The notes beneath the pieces are model-generated. The model ran no database searches. It saw only the letters and a program-made list of their open reading frames with translations, and was not told the DNA's origin. Shown here piece by piece: positions 25,498 to 36,735 of a DNA stretch of 64,000 bases (its first letter is position 1; every line of letters starts with the position of its first letter). The position numbers and the translations under genes were made by a program. The stretch is taken from NCBI RefSeq assembly GCF_038502225.1, contig NC_091298.1:46407318-46471317 (forward strand), given 5' to 3'. This stretch comes from Cherax quadricarinatus. Taxonomy: Eukaryota; Arthropoda; Malacostraca; Decapoda; Parastacidae.

Positions 25498-28014
25498 AAC
25501 ACAAGGCAACATACACCGTGGTACAACACAAGGCAACATACACCGTGGCACAACACAACACAAGGCAACATACACCGTGGTACAACACAACACAAGACAA
25601 CATACACCGTGGTACAACACAACACAAGGCAACATACACCGTGGTACAACACAACACAAGGCAACATACACCGTGGTACAACACAACACAAGGCAACATA
25701 CACCGTGGCACAACACAACACAAGGCAACATACACCGTGGTACAACACAACACAACGTAACATACACCGTGTTACAAAACAACGCAACATACACCATGGT
25801 ACAACACAAGGAAACATACACCGTGGTACAACACAACACAAGACAACATACACCTTGGTACAACACAACACAACGTAACATACACCGTGGTTCAACACAA
25901 CACAAGGCAACATACATAATGGTACAACACAACACTAGACAACATACACCGTGGTACAACACAACAGAAGGCAACATACACCGTGGTACAACACAAGGCA
26001 ACATACACCATGGTACAACACAAGGCAATATACACCGTGGTACAACACAACACAAAGCAACATACACCGTGGTACAACACAACACAAGGCAACATACACC
26101 GTGGTACAACACAACACAAGGCAACATACACCGTGGTACAACACAAGGCAACATACACCGTGGTACAACTCAAGGCAACATACACCGTGGCACAACACAA
26201 CACAAGGCAACATACACCGTGGTACAACACAACACAAGGCAACATACACAGTGGTACAACACAAGGCAACATACACCATGGTACAACACAAGGCAACATA
26301 CACCGTGGCACAACACAAGGCAACATACACCGTGGTACAACACAACACAAGGCAACATACACCGTGGTACAACACAACACAAGGCAACATACACTGTGGT
26401 ACAACACAACACAAGGCAACATACACCGTGGTACAACACAACACAAAGCAACATACACTGTGGTACAACACAACACAGGGCAACATACACTGTGGTACAA
26501 CACAACACAAGGCAACATACACCGTGGTACAACACAAGGCAACATACACCGTGGTACAACTCAAGGCAACATACACCGTGGCACACCACAACACAAGGCA
26601 ACATACACCGTGGTACAACACAACACAAGGCAACATACACCGTGGCACAACACAAGGCAACATACACCATGGTACAACACAACACAAGGCAACATACACC
26701 GTGGTACAACACAACACAAGGCAACATACACCATGGTACAACACAACACTAGGCAACATATACCGTGGTACAACACAACACAAGGCAACATACACCTTGG
26801 TTCAACACAAGGCAACATACACCGTGGTACAACACAACACAAGGCAACGTATACCGTGGTACAACACAAGGCAACATACACCGTGGTACAACACAACAAA
26901 AGGCAACATACACTGTGGTACAACACACCACAAGGCAACATACACCGTGGTACAACACAAGGCAACATACACCGTGGTACAACTCAAGGCAACATACACC
27001 GTGGCACAACACAACACAAGGCAACATACACCGTGGTACAACACAACACAAGGCAACATACACCGTGGCACAACACAAGGCAACATACACCATGGTACAA
27101 CACAACACAAGGCAACATACACCGTGGTACAACACAACACAAGGCAACATACACCATGGTACAACACAACACTAGGCAACATATACCGTGGTACAACACA
27201 ACACAAGGCAACATACACCTTGGTTCAACACAAGGCAACATACACCGTGGTACAACACAACACAAGGCAACGTATACCGTGGTACAACACAAGGCAACAT
27301 ACACCGTGGTACAACACAACACAAGGCAACATATATCGTGGTACAACACAACACAAGGCAACATACACCGTGGTACAACACAACACAGGGAACATACACC
27401 GTGGTACAACACAACGCAAGGCAACATATACCGTGGTACAACACAAGGCAACATACACCGTGTTAAACACAACACAAGGCAACATACACCGTGGTACAAC
27501 ACAAGGCAGTATACACCGTGGTACAACACAACACAAGGCAACATATTCCGTGGTACAACACAAGGCAACATACACCGTGGTACAACACAAGGCAACATAT
27601 ACCGTGGTACAATACAAGGCAACATACACCGTGGTACAACACAAAACAAGTCAACATACACCGTGGTACAACACAACACAAGGCAACATACACCGTGGTA
27701 CAACACAACACAAGGCAACATACACCGTGGTACAACACAACACAAGGCAACATACACCGTGGTACAACACAACACAAGGCAACATACACCGTGGCACAAC
27801 ACAACACAAGGCAACATACACCGTGGTACAACACAACACAAGGCAACATACACCGTGGTACAACACAACACAAGGCAACATACGTGTTACAACACAAGGC
27901 AGTATACACCGTGTTACAACACAACACAAGGCAACATACACCGTGGTACAACACAAGGCAGTATACACCGTGTTACAACACAACACAAGGCAACATACAC
28001 CGTGGTACAACACA
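25498..28014. repeat. 27/32-bp minisatellite, about 85 copies
   Basis: Core aaggcaacatacaccgtgg followed by tacaacac; an optional aacac extends the unit from 27 to 32 bp. Both strands have long open frames (Thr/Gln/His/Asn-rich and Cys/Val/Leu-rich), which are repeat artefacts. Shared variants reveal a block duplication of about 0.42 kb. Confidence 0.96.
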
Positions 28015-28052
28015 AGAGAGAAGCCATGGGGCAGACCATGGGAAGGAAAGTC

Positions 28053-28267
28053 ATAGAGAGAGAGAGAGAGAGAGAGAGAGAGGTGAGAAGGAAGAAATAT
28101 GGAGAGCAAGGAAGGAGGGGAAAGAGAGAGAGCGATTGGAGAGCGAAGAAGGGATGAAAAATGTATAGTGATAAGGGAAAGGAGGAAGAGGAGAGCGTAA
28201 GGAAGAGAGATGGAAGATAGGTGAGAGGGAGTAAGGAAGAGAAAGGGAGAGAGGGAGGACCAGAGAA
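28053..28267. repeat. (GA)n and purine-rich spacer
   Basis: A GA microsatellite (28053-28082) passes into irregular G/A-rich sequence up to the LINE-A 3' end at 28268. No gene seen. Confidence 0.9.
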
Positions 28268-28356
28268 AATGTGTGTACTCACCTATTTGTACTCACCTAT
28301 TTGTGGTTGCAGGGGTCGAGTCATAGCTCCTGGCCCCGCCTCTTCACTGATTGCTA

Positions 28357-31300
28357 CTAGGTCCTCTCTCTCCCTGCTACATGAGCTTTATCATACCTCG
28401 CCTTAAAACTATGTATGGTTCCTGCCTCCACTACTTCACTTTCTAGACTATTCCACGACTTGACTACTCTATGACTGAAGAAATACTTCCTAACATCCCT
28501 TCGATTCACCTGAGTCTTCAACTTCCAATTGTGACCTCTTGTGTCTGTGTCCCATCTCTGGAACATCCTGTCTTTGTCCACCTTGTCTATTCCGCGCAGT
28601 ATTTTATATGTCGTTATCATGTCTCCCCTGACCCTCCTGGCCTCCAGTGTCGTCAGGCCGATTTCCCTCAACCTTTCTTCGTAGGACAATCCCCGTAGCT
28701 CTGGGACTAGTCTTGTTGCAAACCTTTGCACTTTCTCTAATTTCTTGACGTGCTTGACTAGGTGTGGATTCCAAACTGGTGCTGCATACTCCAGTATGGG
28801 CCTGACGTAAATGGTATACAGGGTCTTGAACGACTCCTTACTGAGGTATCGGAACGCTATCCATAGGTTTGCCAGGCGCCCGTATGCTGCAGCAGTTATC
28901 TGATTTATGTGCGCCTCAGGAGATATGCTCGGTGTTATACTCACCCCCAGATCTTTTTCCTTGAGTGAGGTTTGCAGTCTTTGGCCATCTAAACTATATT
29001 GTGTCTGCGGTCTTCTTTGCCCTTCCCCAATCTTCATGACTTTGCATTTGGCAGGGTTAAACTCAAGGAGCCAGTTGCTGGACCAGGCTTGCAGCCTATC
29101 CAGGTCTCTTTGTAGTCCTGCCTGATCCTCATCCGATTTGATTCTTCTCATTAACTTCACATCATCTGCAAACAAGGACACTTCTGAGTCTATCCCTTCC
29201 GTTATGTCGTTCACATATACCAAGAACAGCACAGGTCCTAGGACTGACCCCTGTGGAACCCCGCTTGTCACAAGCGCCCACTCTGACACCTCGTCACGTA
29301 CCATGACTCGTTGTTGCCTCCCTGTCAGGTATTCTCTGATCCATTGCAGTGCCTTTCCTGTTATGTGTGCCTGATCTTCTAGCTTTTTCAGTAACCTCTT
29401 GTGAGGAACTGTGTCGAAGGCCTTTTTGCAGTCCAAAAAAATGCAGTCGATCCACCCCTCTCTCTCTTGTCTTACTTCTGTCACCTTGTCATAAAACTCT
29501 AGTAGGTTTGTGACACAGGATTTTCCTTCCCTGAAACCATGCTGGTTGTCAATTATACACTTGTTTCTTTCCAGGTGTTCCACCATTCTCCTCCTGATGA
29601 TCTTCTCCATGACCTTGCATACTATACACGTTAGTGATACAGGTCTGTAGTTTAGTGCCTCATGTCTGTCTCCCTTTTTAAAAATTGGGACTACATTTGC
29701 CATCTTCCATACCTCAGGGAGTTGCCCAGTTTCAAATGATGTGTTGAAGATCTTTGTTAATGGCACACACAATATCTCTGCTCCCTCTTTAAGGACCCAC
29801 GGAGAGATGTTGTCTGGTCCAACCGCCTTTGAGGTGTCAAGTTCGCATAGCAGCTTCTTCACTTCCTCCTTGGTTATATGTACCTCATCCAGCACTTGCT
29901 GGTGTACCCCCCTGTTCTGATTTCCTGGAGTCCTACTGGTTTCCACTGTAAATACTTCTTTAAATCTCGTGTTGAGCTCCTGACATACCTCTCGGTCGTT
30001 GCTTGTGAATTCCCCATCACCCTTCCTCAGTCTGATTACCTGGTCCTTGACTGTTGTTTTCCTCCTGATGTGGCTGTACAACAGCTTCGGGTCAGTCTTG
30101 ACTTTCGATGCTATGTCATTTTCATATTGTCGCTGAGCCTCCCTTCTTATCTGTGCATATTCATTTCTGGCTCTTCGGCTAATCTCTTTATTTTCCTGAG
30201 TTCTCTGTCTTCTGTACCTTTTCCATTCTCTAGTACACCTAGTTTTTGCCTCCCTACACCTTTGGGTGAACCAAGGACTCGTTCTGTTCTTCCCATTGTT
30301 TCTGTTTCCCTTGGGAACAAACCTCTCCTCTGCCTCCTTGCATTTTGTTGCCACATAGTCCATCATTTCTTGTACTGGTTTTCCTGTCAGTTCCCTCTCC
30401 CACTGAATGTTTTGAAGGAAGTTCCTCATGCCTGAGTAGTTCCCCCTTTTGTAGTTTGTTTTTTCCCACCCTATTCCTGCTACTCTCTCCACTTGGAGCT
30501 CAACTATGTAGTCGAAGCACAGAACCACATGATCACTAGCTCCCAGGGGCCTTTCATACAAGATATCCTCGATGTCTGAACTACTCAAGGTGAATACAAG
30601 GTCCAGTCTTGCTGGTTCATCTTCTCCTCTCTCTCTGGTAGTGTCTCTAACATGTTGATGCATGAGGTTTTCCAGTACTACATCCATCATCTTGGCTTTC
30701 CATGTTTCGGAACCCCCATGGGGCTCCAGGTTTTCCCAGTCAATCTCCTTGTGATTGAAATCACCCATAACTAGTAACTTTGCTCCCCCCACGTGTGCTC
30801 TCCTGGCCACCTCGGCTAGTGTGTCGACCATGGCTCTGTTGCTCTCATCGTATTCTTCTCTTGGTCTCCTGCAGTTCTGTGGTGGGTTGTACATTACTGC
30901 AATTATCACCTTATGTCCCTCAGACTGGATTGTTCCTACTAAGTAGTCCCTTTCACCCGTGCCATCCATTCCTTCCATTTTCTCAAAACCCCACTGGCTT
31001 TTAATGAGCAGTGCAACTCCTCCTCCCCCTCTCCTCCCTCTGTCTTTCCTGAAGATTTGATATCCGGGTGGAAAGATTGAATCTGTTATTATTCTGGTGA
31101 GTTTTGTTTCTGTGAGTGCTATTATGTCTGGGGATGTCTCCTTGATTCTTTCGTGCCACTCCTCATACTTATTTGTTATTCCATCTGCATTTGTATACCA
31201 TACCTTCAACTTCTTTTCTAAGACTGTGGTCTGGGAGGTGTATTGGGGTTGGGGAAGTGGGAGACCTGATAAGGAACTATGGGTGGTTGCTGTGGGGGTG

Positions 31301-31371
31301 GAGTTTGTAATGTAGTGGGTGGGGGCATTGGATATGGCATGGGTGTTTTGGTTTAGAGTGTTTGGCTGCAC
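28357..31371 (-). CDS. LINE-A ORF2: apurinic-type endonuclease plus reverse transcriptase, 1004 residues
   Basis: Predicted to nick target DNA and copy the element RNA by target-primed reverse transcription in the nucleus. Endonuclease landmarks are TNADG (about residues 60-64), LTETKL (86-91), RRGGGGVALL (113-122), MYNPP (160-164), GDFNHKEIDW (203-212), RLDLVF (255-260) and GASDHVVL (277-284). Reverse-transcriptase landmarks are VPIFKKGD (561-568), RPVSLT (576-581), FLDCKKAFD (645-653, first catalytic Asp), GVPQGSVLGPVLF (704-716) and LFADDVKL (733-740, catalytic Asp pair). A C-terminal region with YVRPILEYAAPVWNP follows. No stop interrupts it and every catalytic block looks intact, so it may encode active protein. 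The start methionine is the first in frame and precedes the endonuclease by about 50 residues. No RNase H domain is seen. Confidence 0.93.
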   Translation of the reverse strand: MQPNTLNQNTHAISNAPTHYITNSTPTATTHSSLSGLPLPQPQYTSQTTVLEKKLKVWYTNADGITNKYEEWHERIKETSPDIIALTETKLTRIITDSIFPPGYQIFRKDRGRRGGGGVALLIKSQWGFEKMEGMDGTGERDYLVGTIQSEGHKVIIAVMYNPPQNCRRPREEYDESNRAMVDTLAEVARRAHVGGAKLLVMGDFNHKEIDWENLEPHGGSETWKAKMMDVVLENLMHQHVRDTTRERGEDEPARLDLVFTLSSSDIEDILYERPLGASDHVVLCFDYIVELQVERVAGIGWEKTNYKRGNYSGMRNFLQNIQWERELTGKPVQEMMDYVATKCKEAEERFVPKGNRNNGKNRTSPWFTQRCREAKTRCTREWKRYRRQRTQENKEISRRARNEYAQIRREAQRQYENDIASKVKTDPKLLYSHIRRKTTVKDQVIRLRKGDGEFTSNDREVCQELNTRFKEVFTVETSRTPGNQNRGVHQQVLDEVHITKEEVKKLLCELDTSKAVGPDNISPWVLKEGAEILCVPLTKIFNTSFETGQLPEVWKMANVVPIFKKGDRHEALNYRPVSLTCIVCKVMEKIIRRRMVEHLERNKCIIDNQHGFREGKSCVTNLLEFYDKVTEVRQEREGWIDCIFLDCKKAFDTVPHKRLLKKLEDQAHITGKALQWIREYLTGRQQRVMVRDEVSEWALVTSGVPQGSVLGPVLFLVYVNDITEGIDSEVSLFADDVKLMRRIKSDEDQAGLQRDLDRLQAWSSNWLLEFNPAKCKVMKIGEGQRRPQTQYSLDGQRLQTSLKEKDLGVSITPSISPEAHINQITAAAYGRLANLWIAFRYLSKESFKTLYTIYVRPILEYAAPVWNPHLVKHVKKLEKVQRFATRLVPELRGLSYEERLREIGLTTLEARRVRGDMITTYKILRGIDKVDKDRMFQRWDTDTRGHNWKLKTQVNRRDVRKYFFSHRVVKSWNSLESEVVEAGTIHSFKARYDKAHVAGRERT

Positions 31372-31424
31372 TGGGGTTGACCTGGTTGGGAGGCTTCTAT
31401 AGGAAGCTGTGAGGGAGGTTATAT

Positions 31425-31724
31425 TTAATCTTCTTCCTGTGTCTGGGATCTCCTGTCTGTCTTCTCCATCCCCTCTCTTTCCTCCTTTCGCCTTTGTACC
31501 ATCTCTCTCAGTTTCCGCCTTTCGTCTTGTGTTCTGTCGCGGTCGAGATATACCTTCCTGTATGCCGGCATGTCCCTTAATCGTGCTTTTTCCTGCAGTA
31601 TCCTGTTCCGAGTCGATTCTGCCTTGAAGGTCACTTTCACTGGCCGGGTTCTTTTTTTTACAAACCCCCCTATTCTCCGAAAATTTTCCAGCTGGGTCAT
31701 GTCGTCTTCTCCGATTACTTTCAT
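31425..31724 (-). pseudogene. LINE-A ORF1 C-terminal remnant
   Basis: Upstream of ORF2 on the same strand. The 99-residue frame has a basic stretch RRIGGFVKKRTRPVKVTF, then ESTRNRILQEKARLRD and a highly charged tail DERRKLREMVQRRKEER. This layout resembles the C-terminal half of ORF1 proteins of CR1/L2-type LINEs (nucleic-acid-binding chaperones). The N-terminal part is missing because the element is truncated at 31764, so no functional ORF1 protein is expected. The visible methionine is probably internal. Confidence 0.65.
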
Positions 31725-31764
31725 GATGCTTTCAATTGCTTTTTTTTCCCCTTGTTTTCTTGCT

Positions 31765-33978
31765 CCTGGCCACGCCTCTTCACTGATCGCTACTAGGTCC
31801 TCTCACTGCTTCATGAACTTTTTAATACCTCGTATTGAAACTATGTATGGTTCCTGCCTCCACTACATCACTTGCCAGACTATTCCACTTTCTGACAACT
31901 CTGTGACTACAGAAACTAAAGAAATACTTCCTAACATAACTCTGACTCATCTGATTCTTCAACTTCCAACTGTGATCTCTTGATTCTGTATCCCTCTCTC
32001 TGGAATATCCTGTCTCTGTCTACCTTGTCAATTCCTCGCAGTATTTTGTATATCGTTATCAAGTCTCCCCTGACCCTCCTGTTCTCCAGTATCGTCAGGC
32101 CAATTTCCCTTAACCTTTCTTCGAAAGACATTACCCTTAGCTCTTGAACTAAGCTTGTTGCAAACCTTTGCACTTTTTCTAATTTCTTGACATGCTTGAC
32201 CAAGTGTGGGTTTCAAACTGCTGCTGCATACGCCGATAAGGGCCTGATGTACACGGTGTACAAAGTCTTGAACGATTTCTTAATGAGGTATCGGAATGCT
32301 ATTCTCAGGTTTACCAGGCGCCCAGATGCTGCAGCAGTTATGTGGTTGATGTGTGCTGCAGGAGATGTGCTCGGTGTTATATTCACCCCAAGATGCTTTT
32401 CCTTGAGTGAGGTTTGCAGTCTTTGGCCACCTAGCCTATACTCTGTTGCGATCTTCTTTGCTCTTCCCCGATTTTGACGACTTTGCATTTGGCGGGGTTA
32501 AATTCGTGGAGCCAGTTCTTGGACCAGGCTTGCAGCCTCTCCAGGTCTCTTTGCAGTCCTGCAAGATCCTCATCCGATTTAATTCTCCTCGTTAACTTCA
32601 CATAATCTGCAAACAGGGACATTTGTGAGTCTACCCCTTCCGTCATGTCATTCACATATACCAAAAATAGTACTGGTCCTAGGACCGACCCCTGTGGGAC
32701 CACGCTTGTCACAGGCGCCCACTCTGACACCTCATCACGTATCATGACTCGTTGTTGCCTCCCTGTCAGGTATTCCCTGATCCACTGCAGTGTCTTTCCT
32801 GTTATGCATGCCTGATCCTCTAGCTTTTGCACTAATCTCTTCTGAGGAACTGTGTGGAAGACCTTCTTGCAGTCCAAGAAAATATAATCTACTCACCCCT
32901 CTCTCTTGGGTCTTACTTCTGTTACCTTGTCATAAAACTCCAGTAGGTTTGTGACACAGGATTTTCCTTCCCTGAATTCGTGCTGGTTGTCCTTTATCAG
33001 CTTGTTCCATTCCAGATGTTCCACCACTTTCCTCCTGATTATATTCTCCATGACTTTGCATACTATACACATCAGTGACACTGGTCTGTAGTTTAGTGCC
33101 TCGCTTCTTCACCTCCTCCTCGGTTGAGTGTATTTCATCCATCACTTGCTGGTACATCCCTTGTGGGTGTACCCCCCCCCCTGTTCTGATTTCAGAGAGT
33201 CCTTTCTGTCTCCACTTTAAATCTCATGTTAAGCTCCTCACATACTTCTTGGTAGTTTCTTATGAGCTTCCCACCTTCCTTCTTCAGCCTGATTACCTGG
33301 GCCTTGACTGTTACCTTCCTCCTGATGTGGCTATACAACAGCTTCGGGTCAGACTTAACTTTCGATGCTATGTCTTTTCGTGCTGTCGCTGGGCCTCCCT
33401 CCTTATCTGTGCATACTCGTTTCTGGCTCTTCGACTAATCTCTTTATTTTCCTGGGTCCAGTATTTTTTCCATTCTCTAGTGTACTTAGGTTTTGCCTCC
33501 CTACACCTTCGGGTAAACCAAGGACTCGTTCTGGTCTTCCCATTATTTCTGTTGCCCTTGGGAACAAACCTCTCCTCTGTCTCCTTGCATTTTGTTGTCA
33601 CGTAGTTCAACATTTTGTTTACTGATTTTCTTACCAATTCTCTTTCCCACTGAACTTCTTGCAGGAAGTTCCTCATGCCTGTGTAGTCCCCCTTTTGTAG
33701 TTTGGCTTCTTCCATCCTACTCCTGTTACCCTTTCCACTTGTAACTCTACTATTTATTCAAAGCTCAGAACCACGTGATCACTAGCTCCGAGGGGCCTTT
33801 CATGTGTTATGTCCTCGATATCCGAGCTACTCAGGGTGAACATGAGGTCCATTCTTGCTGGTTCATCCTCACCTCTCTCTCTGGTAGTGTCCCTAAGATG
33901 CTGATGCATGAGGTTTTCCAGTACCACAACCATCATCTTGGCTCTCCATGTTTTGGGACCCTCATGTGGCTCCAGGTT
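31765..33978 (-). mobile_element. LINE-A pseudocopy (minus strand), joined head-to-tail to the intact one
   Basis: Extends from the endonuclease (GPKTWRAKMM, LDLMFTLSSSDIED, LGASDHVV) to near the 3' end, which lacks the last 40-50 bp. Reverse-transcriptase pieces in different frames include MDCKKVFHTV, GSVLGPVLFLVYVND and SLFADYVKL. About 200 bp between endonuclease and palm are deleted at about 33105. Frameshifts, altered catalytic residues (CKKVFH, FADY) and stops show it is dead. At 33978 it passes into TG-rich sequence. Confidence 0.9.
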
Positions 33979-33989
33979 TTTATCTTCAC

Positions 33990-34015
33990 ATTGTGTGTGT
34001 GTGGTCATCTTCACC

Positions 34016-34047
<32 letters not shown>
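33990..34047. repeat. TG-rich tract
   Basis: Two TG runs separated by gtcatcttcacct. They lie at the truncated 5' side of the minus-strand LINE-A copy, equivalent to a CA tract on that strand. Confidence 0.95.
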
Positions 34048-34049
<2 letters not shown>

Positions 34050-34074
34050 TCACTTTCACCGTTTATAAACCTTC

Positions 34075-34195
34075 ATTACAACTTCCAGCTTTACGGACCT
34101 CAAAGGCCCAAGTTTGACGGAAACGTCATTGTAAGTTGCGGTCTACTGTGTGTGTGTTATCCATGTATTGTTCCAGTCACGATATTGTGCCTTTC
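34075..34195 (+). mobile_element. Diverged PLE end, same tail as 50520-50634
   Basis: The stretch from ggcccaagtttgacggaaac to gttccagtcacgatattgtg resembles, with many changes, the right arm of the foldback at 49671-50634, including the GAAACGTC box. The core upstream of helix II is degenerate. Confidence 0.6.
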
Positions 34196-34428
34196 TACAC
34201 TGCTCAACAACAACAACAAAATTTCCGTTACCAAAGATATTTGAAAGTATTTAGGGTATTTTAGTGTTGCTGAATTGTTAAATGAGAGGTTTTTCAAAGT
34301 GACTTTAGTTTGCAAGATATTACATAGGTACTCTCAGTTAACAGGAACTTAGCCAAAACGCCTGTGTATGTATATGTACTGACAATGTGTATATATAGAA
34401 ATATTTAATAAACATAAAAAAATTATTT
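34196..34428. other. AT-rich spacer
   Basis: No gene or recognised element. AT-rich, with aacaacaac near 34205 and poly-A stretches around 34416. Confidence 0.6.
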
Positions 34429-34616
34429 TTAAATTATTTAATACACAAATAACTCGCACATAGAAGAGAGGAGCTTACGACGACGTTTCGGTCCGACTTG
34501 GACCATTTACAAAGTCACACTAACCAGAAGTGGAGCAGGACGGCTATATATGGGCAGGCAGAGGTAGTGGTGGTAGTACTACGGTATTGTGCCTTTTTTT
34601 GTTAAATTATTTAATA
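34429..34616 (-). mobile_element. 158-bp hammerhead-type insertion with 15-bp target duplication
   Basis: TTAAATTATTTAATA occurs at 34429-34443 and 34602-34616 and brackets the element at 34444-34601. The element begins with an antisense PLE end (acaaataactcgcacatag, then acgacgtttcggtcc) and finishes with a sense tail cggtattgtgccttttt. Both termini match those of the larger insertion at 49671-50634. Confidence 0.85.
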
Positions 34617-34630
34617 TTTAACGAAAGGAG

Positions 34631-35510
34631 TTGCATCCCAAACCTTCATTTTGTTATTTTCCAGACAAACATGAGCTTTTTGTTAAACAAGTTTATCTTG
34701 CTTATTCTGGAGTGTTGCTTGGAGAACAAGACAAGTCTAGGGCTCCCCATATGGTTGGTAAAACCTGTGTAGAATATTACGACTGTGGAAAAATAGGCGA
34801 AGGAAAAGTTTAAACTTCAGTGTACTTATGGTGTGGAGAGACAAAATCACCACAACGATTGTTATTTCTGTATGATTGTGAAAGGTTTCAATCGATACAA
34901 TTTGAAATTCATGTGGGAGTATCCTGATTTGGAGTCAACCTGGAGACCTGTGCGCAAAGACGTTACCATACCAGTGTTTACAACACTGACTGACCTTCTG
35001 TTGTCAGATGTTGAAGAAACTCAGGGTTTAGGAGACAGGTGAGAGCAGTGGAAGTGAATATAAAGTAAGCATTTCAACACCCCAGCAGTTTTCCCACGAA
35101 CTCAACGATCTGACACGTGACCTCAGTCTGCCAAAGGAAGCATCGGAACTGTTATTTTAACAATAAATTAAAATAACAGCTTATCGGACAAGAGAGGTTG
35201 AACTCCTTCCGTACTTGAGCCAAGATGAAGAACTTGTATACTGCAGTAACATCCCTGGACTTCTTCTTCCAATGGAAGTTGAGTATCAACCAGGATATTG
35301 ACGGCTGTCTATAGACAGCTCCATTAGAAGCTTGAAATGTCTTATTGCACAATGATAACCATAATGCATCTCTTCCAACTGCTCACTCAACAAAACTTAA
35401 CAATATGAAAATATCAAAATGGTGTTGCAGAAGGTTTACTGTCACAAGCACAAGACATTTGTGTTGCTTGCATCATCCTCAATGGGATACCAAGTGTCTC
35501 AAAAACTAGA
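34631..35510 (+). pseudogene. Decayed gene for a multicopy arthropod protein, function unknown
   Basis: Consecutive pieces in different frames appear to belong to one protein. They read HELFVKQVYLAYSGVLLGEQ with a following KTCVEYYDCG (34631-34810); then HHNDCYFCMIVKGFNRY and FMWEYPDLES (34833-35040); then PQQFSHELNDLTRDLSLPKE; then YLSQDEELVYCSNIPGLLLP; and finally a YENIKMVLQ piece near 35405. Cysteine pairs in the first two blocks suggest a zinc-binding segment. I recall similar proteins as multicopy uncharacterised predictions in arthropod genomes, probably of transposon origin; this is recollection, not a search result. At least three frameshifts and several stops make it a pseudogene. 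Confidence 0.55.
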
Positions 35511-36054
35511 GCCAATCAAGCAAAACCGATGACATATTCGGAACCCGCACCACAAACTTTAAATCAGTGTAACATCATTGACCTGAAGATGAGTGTTGAT
35601 CGGTGTTATCTACCATGTCCTAATAAGTGTGACTGTTACATAGCAATTGCATCTTCTAATTTTGGTCTAATGTATGTAAACAATCTATTTTTTATAGCAT
35701 ATATCTATGTATTTATAGTTGTCTATTATACCAAAAAATGTTCTCACAATTTCATTTGTATAATCTCTTGTTGACATTGTATCATTATAATCCCTGTAAT
35801 TCAGTATTTTATTACTGAAATTTCCTATCTTCTATTTCCCTTACATGGTACATGTATTTGTCTGTAGTAAATTCCATCATCCCTCATTCACTGAAGGTGG
35901 TCCAGTTATCCATCATGTCTAGTAGTGATTCAGTCACTTGTATTGTCTATTTTGCATGTTTTCCTTATAGCAAACATCTGTGAGTCTGTATACATAAGCG
36001 AGACAGATCTTAGTGAAGACGCACCCAGAGTACAACACAAGAGTTCATTAGACT
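35511..36054. other. AT-rich unassigned sequence
   Basis: About 540 bp, AT-rich, with no convincing gene. An 81-codon open frame at 35529-35774 has no recognisable features and is probably chance. Confidence 0.6.
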
Positions 36055-36478
36055 TTCACAAGAGAACTCTGTGTTCTTCCACCAGGTAACAAGGTTAACC
36101 TCCAATATTCACAAGAGAACTCTGTGTTCTTCCACCAGGTAACAAGGTTAACCTCCAATATTCACAAGAGAACTCTGTGTTCTTCCACCAGGTAACAAGG
36201 TTAACCTCCAATATTCACAAGAGAACTCTGTGTTCTTCCACCAGGTAACAAGGTTAACCTCCAATATTCACAAGAGAACTCTGTGTTCTTCCACCAGGTA
36301 ACAAGGTTAACCTCCAATATTCACAAGAGAACTCTGTGTTCTTCCACCAGGTAACAAGGTTAACCTCCAATATTCACAAGAGAACTCTGTGTTCTTCCAC
36401 CAGGTAACAAGGTTAACCTCCAATATTCACAAGAGAACTCTGTGTTCTTCCACCAGGTAACAAGGTTAATCTCTAATA
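36055..36478. repeat. 53-bp tandem array, 8 copies
   Basis: Unit core gaactctgtgttcttccacc followed by aggtaacaaggttaacct. Copies are almost identical; the last one diverges (aatctctaa). Confidence 0.96.
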
Positions 36479-36547
36479 TTAACTTCAACCAAGCCAACAT
36501 TATTCATAAAGAACAAGACACATACTACAGTATGTAGCATGTGTAAC

Positions 36548-36735
36548 AAGTAACCTCTGATGAACCTCACACAACCTCCACCACAATGAGAGAAGTAACA
36601 AGTAACCTCTGATAAACCTCACACAACCTCCACCACAATGAGAGAAGTAACAAGTAACCTCACACAACCTCCACCACAATGAGAGAAGTAACAAGTAACC
36701 TCTGATGAACCTCACACAACCTCCACCACAATGTA
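36548..36735. repeat. 52-bp tandem array, about 4 copies
   Basis: Unit core cctcacacaacctccaccac followed by aatgagagaagtaacaagta. The third copy lacks the tctgatgaa segment. It runs directly into a PLE reverse-transcriptase fragment. Confidence 0.92.

Larger units (their letters stand above)
28268..31764 (-). mobile_element. LINE-A, most complete copy (CR1/L2-like non-LTR retrotransposon)
   Basis: Minus-strand copy of about 3.5 kb with a partial ORF1 (31425-31724), an intact ORF2 (28357-31371) and a 3' end carrying two copies of a 14-base tail (tactcacctatttg on the plus strand). The 5' end is truncated inside ORF1, where it abuts the 3' end of another LINE-A copy. Family assignment rests on the endonuclease plus reverse transcriptase order without RNase H and on the short-repeat 3' end. 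CR1/L2-like is my best guess; a Jockey-like placement is not excluded. Confidence 0.9.

Noticed and set aside
25409..28168. Frames of 447 to 724 codons rich in Thr/Gln/His
   Set aside because: Repeat artefact from 27/32-bp units; both strands are open and indels move between frames.
34473..34510. Calling the acgacgtttcggtcc ends (34473, 49700, 50545) full hammerheads
   Set aside because: They have helix II and GAAACGTC with a matching GAC/GTC helix-I start, but the region before helix II (tttgtcaatg) does not match CTGANGA.
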